Source: Paenibacillus farraposensis (GTDB lineage: Bacteria > Bacillota > Bacilli > Paenibacillales > Paenibacillaceae). Taken from it: a stretch of DNA of 64,000 nt. The notes under the pieces were generated by a model. That model did not search any database. It was not told the origin of the DNA and saw nothing but the letters and a program-made list of their open reading frames with translations. Location: assembly GCF_020736845.1 (NCBI RefSeq), contig NZ_JAFFQR010000105.1:342428-406427 (forward strand), in the 5' to 3' direction. This document shows positions 28,231-35,918 of this stretch, piece by piece; within the stretch, counting starts at the first letter, position 1; each line of letters starts with the position of its first letter. Position numbers and translations under genes: made by a program.

Positions 28231-28908
28231 ATGGATGAAAGTATGTATCGCCACAGCGAATCGGCCGGAAATTCCGTCTATGCCCTGCTGAAAGAGCAGA
28301 TTATCAGCCTTGAACTTCCACCCGGAACCGCCTTGTCCGAGAAAGAGACGTCTGTCCGCTTTCAGGTCAGCCGAACTCCGGTCCGCGAAAGCTTTGTCAG
28401 GCTTGCCCAGGAAGGGTTAGTGCTGGTTTTCCCGCAACGAGGTACAAGAGTATCTCTGATCGATACCAAGCTTGTTGAGGAAGCTCGCTTTATGCGTGAG
28501 CAACTTGAATGCGCTGTGATACGTCTTGCCTGCGCGGACTTTTCTGCCAGTTGGCTTGCTAAATTGGAAGCAAACCTTGTACAGCAGCGTGAAAGCATTG
28601 AGCGGCATGAAGGCCGGCGAATGTTGGACCTGGATGATGCGTTCCACCGAATCCTGTTCGAAGGCTGCGGGAAGCTCGCAACGTGGAGCGTTATGCAGCA
28701 GTTGAATGTCCATTTTAACCGGGTACGCATGCTGCGGCTCGATACGAATCCTCATTGGAACCATCTTTATGATCAACACAGCCGGATGGTGGAAGTCATA
28801 CGCGGTAAGGCGACGGACGAGGCGGAACGCATCATGCATGAGCATTTGAATCTGGGTGTAGCGGATCTAAATGTCCTTCGGGAGCAGTACCCTGAATATT
28901 TTAAGTAG
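28231..28908 (+). CDS. GntR-family regulator, FadR subfamily (FCD domain)
   Basis: A 225-residue regulator. The winged HTH (LKEQIISLELPPGTALSEKE ... FQVSRTPVRESFVRLAQEG, about 20-68) is followed by an all-helical FCD domain (about 85-215) with the metal-binding histidines expected around DDAFHRILFEGCG and the later DQHSRMVEVI. It is the first gene of the hexuronate operon with uxuA and uxuB, so it probably senses a hexuronate intermediate. GGGAGGTG site 8 bases before the ATG; the operator palindrome just upstream implies autoregulation. Confidence 0.9.
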   Translation: MDESMYRHSESAGNSVYALLKEQIISLELPPGTALSEKETSVRFQVSRTPVRESFVRLAQEGLVLVFPQRGTRVSLIDTKLVEEARFMREQLECAVIRLACADFSASWLAKLEANLVQQRESIERHEGRRMLDLDDAFHRILFEGCGKLATWSVMQQLNVHFNRVRMLRLDTNPHWNHLYDQHSRMVEVIRGKATDEAERIMHEHLNLGVADLNVLREQYPEYFK

Positions 28909-28936
28909 GTTTCAGATAAGGAAAGGCGGTGCAGAA

Positions 28937-30031
28937 ATGCGAATGATATTCCGCTGGTTCGGAGAAGGCAATGATACGATTTCTCTGAAACAAATCAGAC
29001 AAATTCCAGGTGTAGAGGGCATTGTGTGGGCGCTGCATGATGTTCCAGCAGGAGAGGAATGGCCTTTGGAGCGCATTTTGGATATTCAGAAACAGGCCGA
29101 TCAGGCCCGACTTCATCTTGATGTGGTGGAAAGCGTCAATGTACATGAAGATATCAAACTGGGGAGACCTACACGCGACCTCTATATCAGGAATTACATT
29201 CGGACCATTGAGAAGCTGGCCCAAGTTGGCGTTAAGGTCATCTGTTACAATTTTATGCCGATATTCGATTGGTTACGGACTGATCTGCATAAAACGACCG
29301 AGGACGGGGCAACCGCGCTTTTTTTTGAAAAGGCCAAAATTCATGGCATTGACCCGTTTGAGCTGGTACGCCAGATCAATGAGAACAGCGCGTTTACAAT
29401 GCCCGGTTGGGAGCCGGAGCGCCTCGAACATCTAACAGCGCTGTTTGAAGCCTATAAAGGTGTTACTGAAGAGGATCTATGGGAAAATCTGCACTACTTC
29501 CTGAACGCCATCATTCCTGTTGCGGAACAAAACGGAATCCAGATGGCCATTCATCCCGACGACCCGCCATGGTCCATCTTCGGGCTGCCACGCATCATTA
29601 CGAGCCAGGGCAATCTGCGCAAATTTCTAGCTCTGCACGACAGTCCGGCAAACGGCATCGCTTTATGCAGCGGCTCGCTTGGCGCTAATCCAGATAACGA
29701 CATCGTTGCTATGATTCGCGAATTTGCCCACCGCATTCCGTTCGCCCATATCCGCAACGTAAAGAGATTCGAAAATGGTGACTTCATCGAAACCTCCCAC
29801 CGGACGCAGGACGGGAGCGTCGATATCACTGGTATTGTCAAAGCATACCACGAAGTGGGATTTACCGGTTACGCCAGGCCGGATCACGGCCGCCATATCT
29901 GGGATGAGCAGTGCAGACCAGGCTACGGGCTATATGACAGAGCGCTCGGTATCATGTATTTATGGGGCTTGTGGGATGCGTATGAGCGGAATGCGGGCTT
30001 ATCTTCCAACGAAAAGAGGGATGTAAATTGA
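28937..30031 (+). CDS. uxuA: Mannonate dehydratase
   Basis: About 364 residues. It dehydrates D-mannonate to 2-keto-3-deoxygluconate in glucuronate catabolism. Metal-ligand segments are [29 protein letters not shown] and [10 protein letters not shown], all conserved in UxuA. The true start is the ATG at 28937 ([13 protein letters not shown]), 28 bp after gntR with an AAAGGCGGTG site; the longer frame from 28871 runs inside gntR. The stop overlaps the uxuB start (TTGA). Confidence 0.94.
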   Translation: MRMIFRWFGEGNDTISLKQIRQIPGVEGIVWALHDVPAGEEWPLERILDIQKQADQARLHLDVVESVNVHEDIKLGRPTRDLYIRNYIRTIEKLAQVGVKVICYNFMPIFDWLRTDLHKTTEDGATALFFEKAKIHGIDPFELVRQINENSAFTMPGWEPERLEHLTALFEAYKGVTEEDLWENLHYFLNAIIPVAEQNGIQMAIHPDDPPWSIFGLPRIITSQGNLRKFLALHDSPANGIALCSGSLGANPDNDIVAMIREFAHRIPFAHIRNVKRFENGDFIETSHRTQDGSVDITGIVKAYHEVGFTGYARPDHGRHIWDEQCRPGYGLYDRALGIMYLWGLWDAYERNAGLSSNEKRDVN

Positions 30032-30882
30032 CTACTCTTCCCCTGCATCCAGCTTTGTCTGGAAAAACAGCTGTGGTAACCGGCGGCTCCGGCGTGCTAT
30101 GCAGCGTCATGGCCAAGGAGCTTGCCCGCCAGGGTGTCAGGGTCGCCATCTTGAACCGTACTGCTAAAAAGGGCGATTTGATAGCAAAGGAGATCTGTGA
30201 GAGCGGTGGAGAATCCATCGCAATTGCTTGCGACGTGACCAATGCCGACAGCATGAAGCAGGCCGAGGAAACGGTCCGCCGCCTGCTCGGTCCATGCGAT
30301 ATTCTGATCAATGGAGCAGGCGGCAACCACCCCGGCGCTAATACGAGTCTGGAGACGTTCCATCCTGAAGATCTGAACCAGACTGGAATCACTACCTTTT
30401 TCGATCTCAGTGTGCCCGGTTTCCGCAATGTGCTTGATTTAAATTTTATCGGGACTCTAATCCCGACACAGGTTTTTTCCAAAGGCATGATCGGTCGGCC
30501 TGGTGCCGTGGTCCTTAACATCTCCTCCATGAGCGCTCCCAGTCCGATGACCAAGGTTCCCGCCTACAGCGCTGCCAAAGCCGCCATCAACAACTTCACC
30601 CAGTGGCTGGCCGTACATCTGGCCGAATCTGGCATTCGGGTGAATGCCATTGCTCCCGGTTTTTTCCTGACAGAGCAGAACAGGCAACTACTCACCAACG
30701 AGGACGGCTCGCTTACCGAACGCTCGGCCAGGATTATTGCCCACACCCCAATGCATCGGTTCGGCAAGCCTGAAGACCTGCTTGGCACGCTGCTTTGGTT
30801 GACCGATGAAACCGCGTCCGGTTTTGTTACAGGTACAGTCGTTCCGGTAGATGGTGGATTCATGGCCTATTCAGGGGTATAA
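30028..30882 (+). CDS. uxuB: SDR-type D-mannonate oxidoreductase (fructuronate reductase)
   Basis: A 284-residue short-chain dehydrogenase. The NAD-binding [15 protein letters not shown] is near 18-32, the [11 protein letters not shown] segment near 92-102, and the catalytic YSAAK near 179-183. It reduces fructuronate to mannonate. Bacilli use this SDR type (YjmF) in place of the E. coli UxuB family. TTG start overlaps the uxuA stop, so the genes are translationally coupled. A hairpin terminator follows at 30897. Confidence 0.9.
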   Translation: MTTLPLHPALSGKTAVVTGGSGVLCSVMAKELARQGVRVAILNRTAKKGDLIAKEICESGGESIAIACDVTNADSMKQAEETVRRLLGPCDILINGAGGNHPGANTSLETFHPEDLNQTGITTFFDLSVPGFRNVLDLNFIGTLIPTQVFSKGMIGRPGAVVLNISSMSAPSPMTKVPAYSAAKAAINNFTQWLAVHLAESGIRVNAIAPGFFLTEQNRQLLTNEDGSLTERSARIIAHTPMHRFGKPEDLLGTLLWLTDETASGFVTGTVVPVDGGFMAYSGV

Positions 30883-30896
30883 GCCCTTCATTTCCA

Positions 30897-30932
30897 GCCC
30901 TTGCCCTTCCTGTGAAGTGGCAAGGGCATTAT
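30897..30932 (+). terminator. Intrinsic terminator of the uxu operon
   Basis: Perfect 9-bp stem GCCCTTGCC/GGCAAGGGC with a 13-base loop, followed by ATTATTGTG. The U-tract is weak. Confidence 0.6.
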
Positions 30933-30983
30933 TGTGTCAATGACATCTTTCCCCTTTTCTATCCAGATTGGTGCGTACTCGAA

Positions 30984-31028
30984 AAATAAAAAAAGATCTT
31001 AAGCAGTGTTTCTGTTCCGCTAAGATCT
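30984..31028 (-). terminator. Intrinsic terminator, minus strand
   Basis: AGATCTTA-GC pairs with GC-TAAGATCT; on the minus strand it is followed by TTTTTTTATTTTTC. It once ended the transcript of the GPH transporter whose remnant begins at 31082. Confidence 0.75.
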
Positions 31029-31081
31029 CTAAATTTGTGTCTCCCCACTCCTATAAGAGCTTTGTGCTATTCTCTCTTAAT

Positions 31082-31640
31082 TTATCTGTTTCTTTTTTTC
31101 TTCAAATCCTCGGCAAGCTGAAGAGTTCGATTTTTGTTTAACGGATAGATCAGAGTAATAATTAAAAACACAATCAGCATAATGATCGCTGGTGCCAGTG
31201 TACCCAGCATATAGATTCCATGCAGTCTTTTCTGTTCCTGAACCTCAATATTGACATTGTAGCCTAGAAGACCGATGGCTCCACCCCAACTCCTCCGGCG
31301 ACCGCTTGGCCAACCTTGCGGGAAAATGAATAAACAGAATAGATGGTTCCATCCTCCCTTAAGCCTGTTAAAGATTCATGATAATCAATAATATCCGTTA
31401 CAAAGGCCCAGATCATTAAATTTAAGAAAGCACAACCAAACATACCGATAGCTGAAATGGCCACAAACTGATTTGCTGTAATATCCGGTAAAAGTAGAGC
31501 ATTCCGTATACTATAACGGTCAGAAGCAGTCCCGTTGAGGTAATCTCTTTCTTACCAAATCTTGCAACTAGAGGTTTGACTAAGGGAATGGCTATGAGAA
31601 CGGTTACTACCTGCATTACACCTACCAGACTCAATGCTGA
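31082..31640 (-). pseudogene. GPH-family sugar:cation symporter, frameshifted C-terminal half
   Basis: Three minus-strand frames together give the second half of a glycoside-pentoside-hexuronide symporter. One reads SALSLVGVMQVVTVLIAIPL (near 31630). Another reads GCAFLNLMIWAFVTDIIDYH, then REDGTIYSVYSFSRKVGQAV. The third runs from GGAIGLLGYNVN to the end near 31082. At least two indels and loss of the N-terminal six helices make it non-functional. Next to uxuAB it may have been the hexuronate importer (YjmB-like). Confidence 0.7.
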
Positions 31641-31649
31641 AGCGCTCGT

Positions 31650-31917
31650 TGCGCCGGATGGCAGACCTTGTGAATGTGGTAATGAAGGCTGCTGGGAAAA
31701 ATACGCTTCGGAGGCGTCTGTGCTATCCACTTTGGCAAAGCAAAAGAAGCTGTTTTATGTTACCTATGAGAAGGTTCTTAACTGGATTTACAGTGAGGAT
31801 GAAGAGGTTCTGGGAACGATGGGACAATTTATTAATTATCTCTCAATCGGGATTAACAACATAATAAATATTTTCAATCCTGAGACGATCCTTGCCTGTA
31901 TTAGACTTGTCTCATAA
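31650..31917 (+). pseudogene. ROK-family (XylR/NagC-like) protein fragment
   Basis: The plus-strand frame reads PDGRPCECGNEGCWEKYASE, the zinc-binding CxCGxxGCxE signature of ROK repressors and kinases, then YLSIGINNIINIFNPETI. The N-terminal HTH and the C-terminus beyond NPETI are absent. Its 5' end collides head-on with the truncated GPH transporter at about 31645, marking a deletion or inversion joint. Confidence 0.65.
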
Positions 31918-32107
31918 TTTTGAAAAATCATCTACCGAGTTTACAAAAAAATAGTCTGCCAGGCGGCGAGCCGTTAGTTTCTCCGTTATGGCCCCCATGG
32001 CGGCCACATATGTTCATTTTTCAGCAGAATCAGGAGTAAGCCTATGCACTTCCGCATAGGCCTACCAGATTGTTGAATATTTTATGTTTACGAGCTCTTT
32101 TAATGGC

Positions 32108-33148
32108 TTATAAAGTGGCCATGTCAATCACGAACCGATAACGCACATCGTTGTGCAGCATACGGTCATATGCTTCATCCACTTGATCGGCACGGATTAC
32201 CTCTATTCTAGGAACAATAGCATACTGAGCAGCAAAATCGAGCATCTCTTGTGTTTCCTGAATTCCGCCAACATTTGAAGACGCAATGCTGCGACGTCCT
32301 GCGTATAGGGAGAAAATATTGTAGTGTTCTGGGTTGTTTGGCAGTCCAATATTTACAAGTGATCCATCTACTTCAAGCAGGGATAGATAAGTATCAATAT
32401 CAATATTTGCAGATACTGTGTTTATGATGATGTCAAAGTGACCAGCCAATTCTTTAAATATTGCAGGGTCACTGGTAGTATAGAAATGATCTGCGCCAAA
32501 GCTTATGGCCTCATCTTTTTTACTCGTACTTGTACTCAAGACTGTGACTTCAGCGCCTAAGGCATGAGCAAATTGAACGGCCAAATGGCCGAGACCGCCC
32601 ATCCCCAGAATGGCAACTTTCTTACCAGGACTTGCGTTCCAGTGTTTTAACGGAGAGTAAGTGGTGATACCGGCACATAATAGCGGGCTTGCTACAGCCA
32701 GATCCAAGCTATCTGGGATATGAACAACAAAATGTTCTTTTACAACAATTTTTTGGCTATATCCGCCGTAAGTAAGATTTCCATCGTAGTCTGTTGAATT
32801 AAATACTATAACTACGCCTTTTGTACAAAATTGCTCTTCACCTCTTAGGCAGAATTTGCATTCTCCGCAAGAGTTAACAAAGCAACCAACACCAACTCGA
32901 TCCCCAACAGCGAATTTTGTAACTTCTGTTCCTATTGCTGTCACGATCCCTGCAATTTCATGACCTGGTACCATTGGATAAACCCCGCTGCCAAAATCAT
33001 TGCGGGCAATGTGAATATCTGAGCGACAAATCCCGCAATACTTAATATCGATCAAAATGTCGTCAGGCCGTAATTCTCTCCGCTCAATAATTGTCTTTTC
33101 AAAAGGTGCTTTTGCGTTTGGAACGCTTAGAACATGGGTTGTACACAT
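32108..33148 (-). CDS. NAD(P)-dependent zinc alcohol dehydrogenase (CAD/YahK type)
   Basis: A 346-residue MDR enzyme. Catalytic zinc ligands are Cys38 (KYCGICRSD) and the GHE motif (PGHEIAG); structural zinc cysteines are in SCGECKFCLRGEEQFC. The Rossmann motif is GMGGLGHLAVQFA near 177-189. It is close to YahK/AdhC cinnamyl-alcohol-type dehydrogenases that reduce aldehydes broadly. Monocistronic by appearance. A GCCTATGC/GCATAGGC hairpin at 32040-32061 follows its stop. Confidence 0.9.
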   Translation of the reverse strand: MCTTHVLSVPNAKAPFEKTIIERRELRPDDILIDIKYCGICRSDIHIARNDFGSGVYPMVPGHEIAGIVTAIGTEVTKFAVGDRVGVGCFVNSCGECKFCLRGEEQFCTKGVVIVFNSTDYDGNLTYGGYSQKIVVKEHFVVHIPDSLDLAVASPLLCAGITTYSPLKHWNASPGKKVAILGMGGLGHLAVQFAHALGAEVTVLSTSTSKKDEAISFGADHFYTTSDPAIFKELAGHFDIIINTVSANIDIDTYLSLLEVDGSLVNIGLPNNPEHYNIFSLYAGRRSIASSNVGGIQETQEMLDFAAQYAIVPRIEVIRADQVDEAYDRMLHNDVRYRFVIDMATL

Positions 33149-33364
33149 AGGTTTCCTCTGCTCCTTTGCCTTTGAAAATGAGGCAGCTGGTCAAAGAAAA
33201 AAGCACACTGATCGATGTTTCTCTTGTCCAACCGTCTGTATCCATTATATTACCAGTTGTTAAATGCACTAAAATTGTAAATTTAACAACAAAGAGATTT
33301 AAAGGTAACAGAAGGCGTAAATTTGTGACAAAACGCCCCGCCTCTTACCCTGATTAAAACGCAA

Positions 33365-33412
33365 TGCCCCACAAGAGGGTCACTTTTTTCAAAGTGTCCT
33401 TCTTATGGGGCA
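33365..33412 (-). terminator. Hairpin after the nitroreductase gene
   Basis: A long imperfect inverted repeat starting TGCCCCA and ending TGGGGCA, with an inner CACTTT/AAAGTG stem and TTTC loop. Past it on the minus strand comes ATTGCGTTTTAATC. Probable terminator. Confidence 0.6.
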
Positions 33413-33421
33413 CAGTTCAGA

Positions 33422-34072
33422 TCAGGTAGCGGGCATTTCGTTGAAGAATGTGATGTCGTCTATAGGCAATCGAGTCGTCCGATGGCCCGGCTGTGCCGCT
33501 TGGCCGAGTGCAATCAGCATGATCGGAATGTACCGGTCGCTGATACCGAACGCTTGCTTAAGCTCGACCGCATTATAGCCGCCCATCGGGACGGTATCGT
33601 AACCGTGAGCACGCGCAACCAGCATAAGCTGCTGGGATACAATACCACCGTCGATATGGATGACTTTGTGCAGGCTTTCTTCTGGCATCGAAGCATACAC
33701 ATTAATCGATCTTTCCACTAACGATTTAGCGGTATCTTGGTCCATATAACCGCGTTTTACGGATTCACCGAAAACTTCATCGAGCCTCTTATATCCCTCC
33801 GTATCACCAAGCACAACGATCACCGCTGCAGACTCAGTAACCTGAGATTGATTGTAGGCGATCGATTGCAGCTTCGCTTTCAATTCCTCTGTCTCAATAA
33901 CCAGGAAACGCCAAGGCTGAGCGTTACTGGAGGAAGGCGCAAGTGTCGCTTCCTTCAGCAGATCCTTAATTTCCTCGTGAGACAGGCGAACCGACTTGTC
34001 ATAAACACGCACAGAACGGCGCTCGCGGATGACATCGGCGAATAAAGCGGAACTCTGACCAGTAGTTGACAT
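33422..34072 (-). CDS. Nitroreductase-family FMN oxidoreductase
   Basis: 216 residues. FMN-binding segments are RERRSVRVYD (16-25), APSSSNAQPWRF (47-58) and the MGGYN region near 168. It probably reduces nitro compounds, quinones or flavins with NAD(P)H. A candidate Rrf2 operator lies about 150-185 bp upstream and an Rrf2 gene is the next gene upstream, so its expression is probably redox- or nitrosative-stress-controlled. GGGAGG ribosome binding site before the ATG. Confidence 0.9.
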   Translation of the reverse strand: MSTTGQSSALFADVIRERRSVRVYDKSVRLSHEEIKDLLKEATLAPSSSNAQPWRFLVIETEELKAKLQSIAYNQSQVTESAAVIVVLGDTEGYKRLDEVFGESVKRGYMDQDTAKSLVERSINVYASMPEESLHKVIHIDGGIVSQQLMLVARAHGYDTVPMGGYNAVELKQAFGISDRYIPIMLIALGQAAQPGHRTTRLPIDDITFFNEMPAT

Positions 34073-34220
34073 GATAAATCCTCCCTTGGATAAATACTGT
34101 TAATGATTCAGCACAGTTAAATTCAGGCTAAACAACCCAATTTAAAGCTCAATGCCGGAATGCGAAGCAGATGTTTGTAAATGAAATCGGTAGTAAGATC
34201 ACCAAATTGCTTCTGCGTAC

Positions 34221-34256
34221 GGGTTTAACTGTGTCCATTTTAACATAGTTAAACCC
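34221..34256. promoter_or_regulatory. Candidate Rrf2 operator
   Basis: A perfect 10-bp inverted repeat GGGTTTAACT ... AGTTAAACCC with a 16-bp spacer, in the gap between the Rrf2 and nitroreductase genes. A further CACAGTTAAA half-site lies at about 34112. Confidence 0.6.
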
Positions 34257-34355
34257 AAATAAATACGCCATTCGCGGCTCGTTCTAAACTGTTGTTTATA
34301 TTGCACAGTATAAATTCTAAGTAAGCCGCTGTCAATTGTCTTTTTCCAGATTCAT

Positions 34356-34805
34356 CTACAGCTTTGCTTCCAGTTGTTTGGCGAGATCAGCAATTGTGTA
34401 TTTGCTTAATACTCCGCGCATACTGTCATCCATTTCTTGGGTGATATCCTCAAGCGCAGATTTCATACATTTACCAAGCGGATGCGTGCCGACTGTCCCG
34501 GTAATACCGAAGGAAAGTCTGCTGTCTGCACGAAATACATCATAGACATCAACCAGCCGAATGGACTCTGCCGGTTTCCTAAGGCGGTACCCGCCGTCAC
34601 GGCCTTCCCGGGTCCCGATAAACCCTTCCTTGGCGAGAACGGAAAGTACTCGGCGCAGCAGGGAAGGTTCCGACTGAAGATCCCTGGCGAGCTCAATACT
34701 TGGACAAGCAGTGCTTACGTCCTCCTGTGACAATATAACAAGCGCTTGAACAGCCAGTCCAAACCACTTTGGATGCTGAGTCGGTGTACAATATTCCTTC
34801 CTCAA
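34356..34805 (-). CDS. Rrf2-family transcriptional regulator
   Basis: 149 residues with a winged HTH: SIELARDLQSEPSLLRRVLS (residues 36-55), then LAKEGFIGTREGRDGGYRLRK, the Rrf2 wing signature, and a C-terminal dimer helix. It has a single cysteine in that region (KCMKSAL) instead of the three that hold Fe-S clusters in IscR or NsrR, so it is of the YwnA/CymR-like class. It lies upstream of the nitroreductase gene on the same strand, with a palindromic operator between them. Confidence 0.87.
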   Translation of the reverse strand: MRKEYCTPTQHPKWFGLAVQALVILSQEDVSTACPSIELARDLQSEPSLLRRVLSVLAKEGFIGTREGRDGGYRLRKPAESIRLVDVYDVFRADSRLSFGITGTVGTHPLGKCMKSALEDITQEMDDSMRGVLSKYTIADLAKQLEAKL

Positions 34806-34901
34806 CCTTTGCTCTCTCCTTCCAGCTTACTCTTAACTATTATGAGTAAATTGTACCGAATTCCCCGATATGCTGCAATAGATGAGCTTAATGGACAGTA
34901 G

Positions 34902-35144
34902 AAAGATGTAAACAACGAAGATATTTTCAATAATCTATTCCATAAGACTGGCGGATATATCGAAATGGGTTCCGGGCAACATCAATATGTAGAGGAAAAG
35001 AGCATTCTGACCCTTCCAGGCGGCAAATATGCCTGTTTTATCACAAGCGTGTCACAGAATAGGGCTGACTTTTCACCGCTTGTCTACTGGATTGATGAGC
35101 ATGATTATAAAGCTGCTTTTATCATAGCAGATGAAACTGGATGA
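34902..35144 (+). pseudogene. MerR-family effector-binding domain fragment
   Basis: An 80-codon open stretch without a start reads DIFNNLFHKTGGYIEMG, then YVEEKSILTLPGGKYACF and VYWIDEHDYKAAF. This pattern (LPGGxYAC, then a WIxEHxY helix) matches the GyrI/BmrR-like effector domain at the C-terminus of multidrug-sensing MerR regulators. The DNA-binding half is absent and an in-frame stop precedes it. Confidence 0.45.
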
Positions 35145-35155
35145 CAGCTTTATGC

Positions 35156-35367
35156 CTAACACAGTCCACCCTCATTTCTTTTAATGATTTTGTCGATTAG
35201 ATTTTCTTTTGTAATGTCAGTAGTTCTATTTTCAATTATGCATAAATTTTCAAATGGGATTTCTCTTGCAGTCTTTTCAAGAACACTGTCTAAGTTTTCA
35301 AAAGTTATGATTTCGGTTGACAAAACACCTATGACGAAATAGTATATCTAGCTTGTCTATTTATCAT
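35156..35367 (-). pseudogene. Arylamine N-acetyltransferase, N-terminal remnant
   Basis: After an ATG that overlaps the marR stop (TAAATG), and a one-base shift about 12 codons in, the minus strand reads EIITFENLDSVLEKTAREIP, FENLCIIENRTTDITKENLI and KRNEGGLC, the N-terminal domain of arylamine N-acetyltransferase. It stops directly after the catalytic cysteine of the GGxC motif. The rest of the enzyme is missing. Confidence 0.65.
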
Positions 35368-35785
35368 TTACCTCCCATCGAATTGAAGTTGCCTCATAAT
35401 AACTCTTTGAAGAAGATGAAAAATGGATTCTGCTTCTCTTTCGGAAAATTCCGCTAATGCGACACTATTCGAATGATCATTTTCTCTTTTTATAAAAGTA
35501 AATACATTTTTCCCCTTTTCTATTGGAGATATCTTTTTTTGTTATGCTCATCATCTTTCTTTTCAATAAGCCATTCATTTCAAGTTTTTTTATGGCACGA
35601 GCTGCGGTTGTTCGGTCTACTTTAATCATTTCAGCTAACTTTTCTTGGATGCTTCCTGGGTTTTCACATATTCGGACAAGATACAAATACTGCCCTCTTG
35701 TAAGGTCATATTCTTTAAATACTATATTGCTTATAGAATCTAGTGCTCTGGCAATCATTCCAATTTCACGCAGAATTTCCTTCAA
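35368..35785 (-). pseudogene. MarR-family regulator with two frameshifts
   Basis: The first 80 codons from a TTG at 35785 read a normal MarR start: DLTRGQYLYLVRICENPGS, then AEMIKVDRTTAARAIKKLEM. The wing (KKDDEHNKK) and the C-terminal dimer helices (FIKRENDHSNSVALAEFSER, then EAESIFHLLQRV) continue in two other frames down to 35368. Full length would be about 139 residues. Together with the nat remnant it was once a marR-nat operon. Confidence 0.7.
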
Positions 35786-35786
35786 T

Positions 35787-35810
35787 ATTTTGTTGCAATT
35801 ACAACAAAAT
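35787..35810. promoter_or_regulatory. MarR-type operator
   Basis: Inverted repeat ATTTTGTTG-CAATTA-CAACAAAAT lies immediately before the marR start, of the TTGnnn/TTGTTGTAA kind bound by many Bacillus MarR proteins. The repressor itself is broken. Confidence 0.55.
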
Positions 35811-35918
35811 AAAAAATGATCATCCGATACTTCGCATACTTGCTACAGCAAAGACGCCACCCAGCGGGGTAGCGCCTACCGTTATAGTGAGACGAACGGC
35901 AATTTCACCCCCGATTCG

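Noticed and set aside
31900..32040. Insertion-sequence end (GACTTGTCTCATAATTTTG) near 31910
   Set aside because: The sequence resembles IS1182-type termini from memory, but there is no transposase or matching second end.
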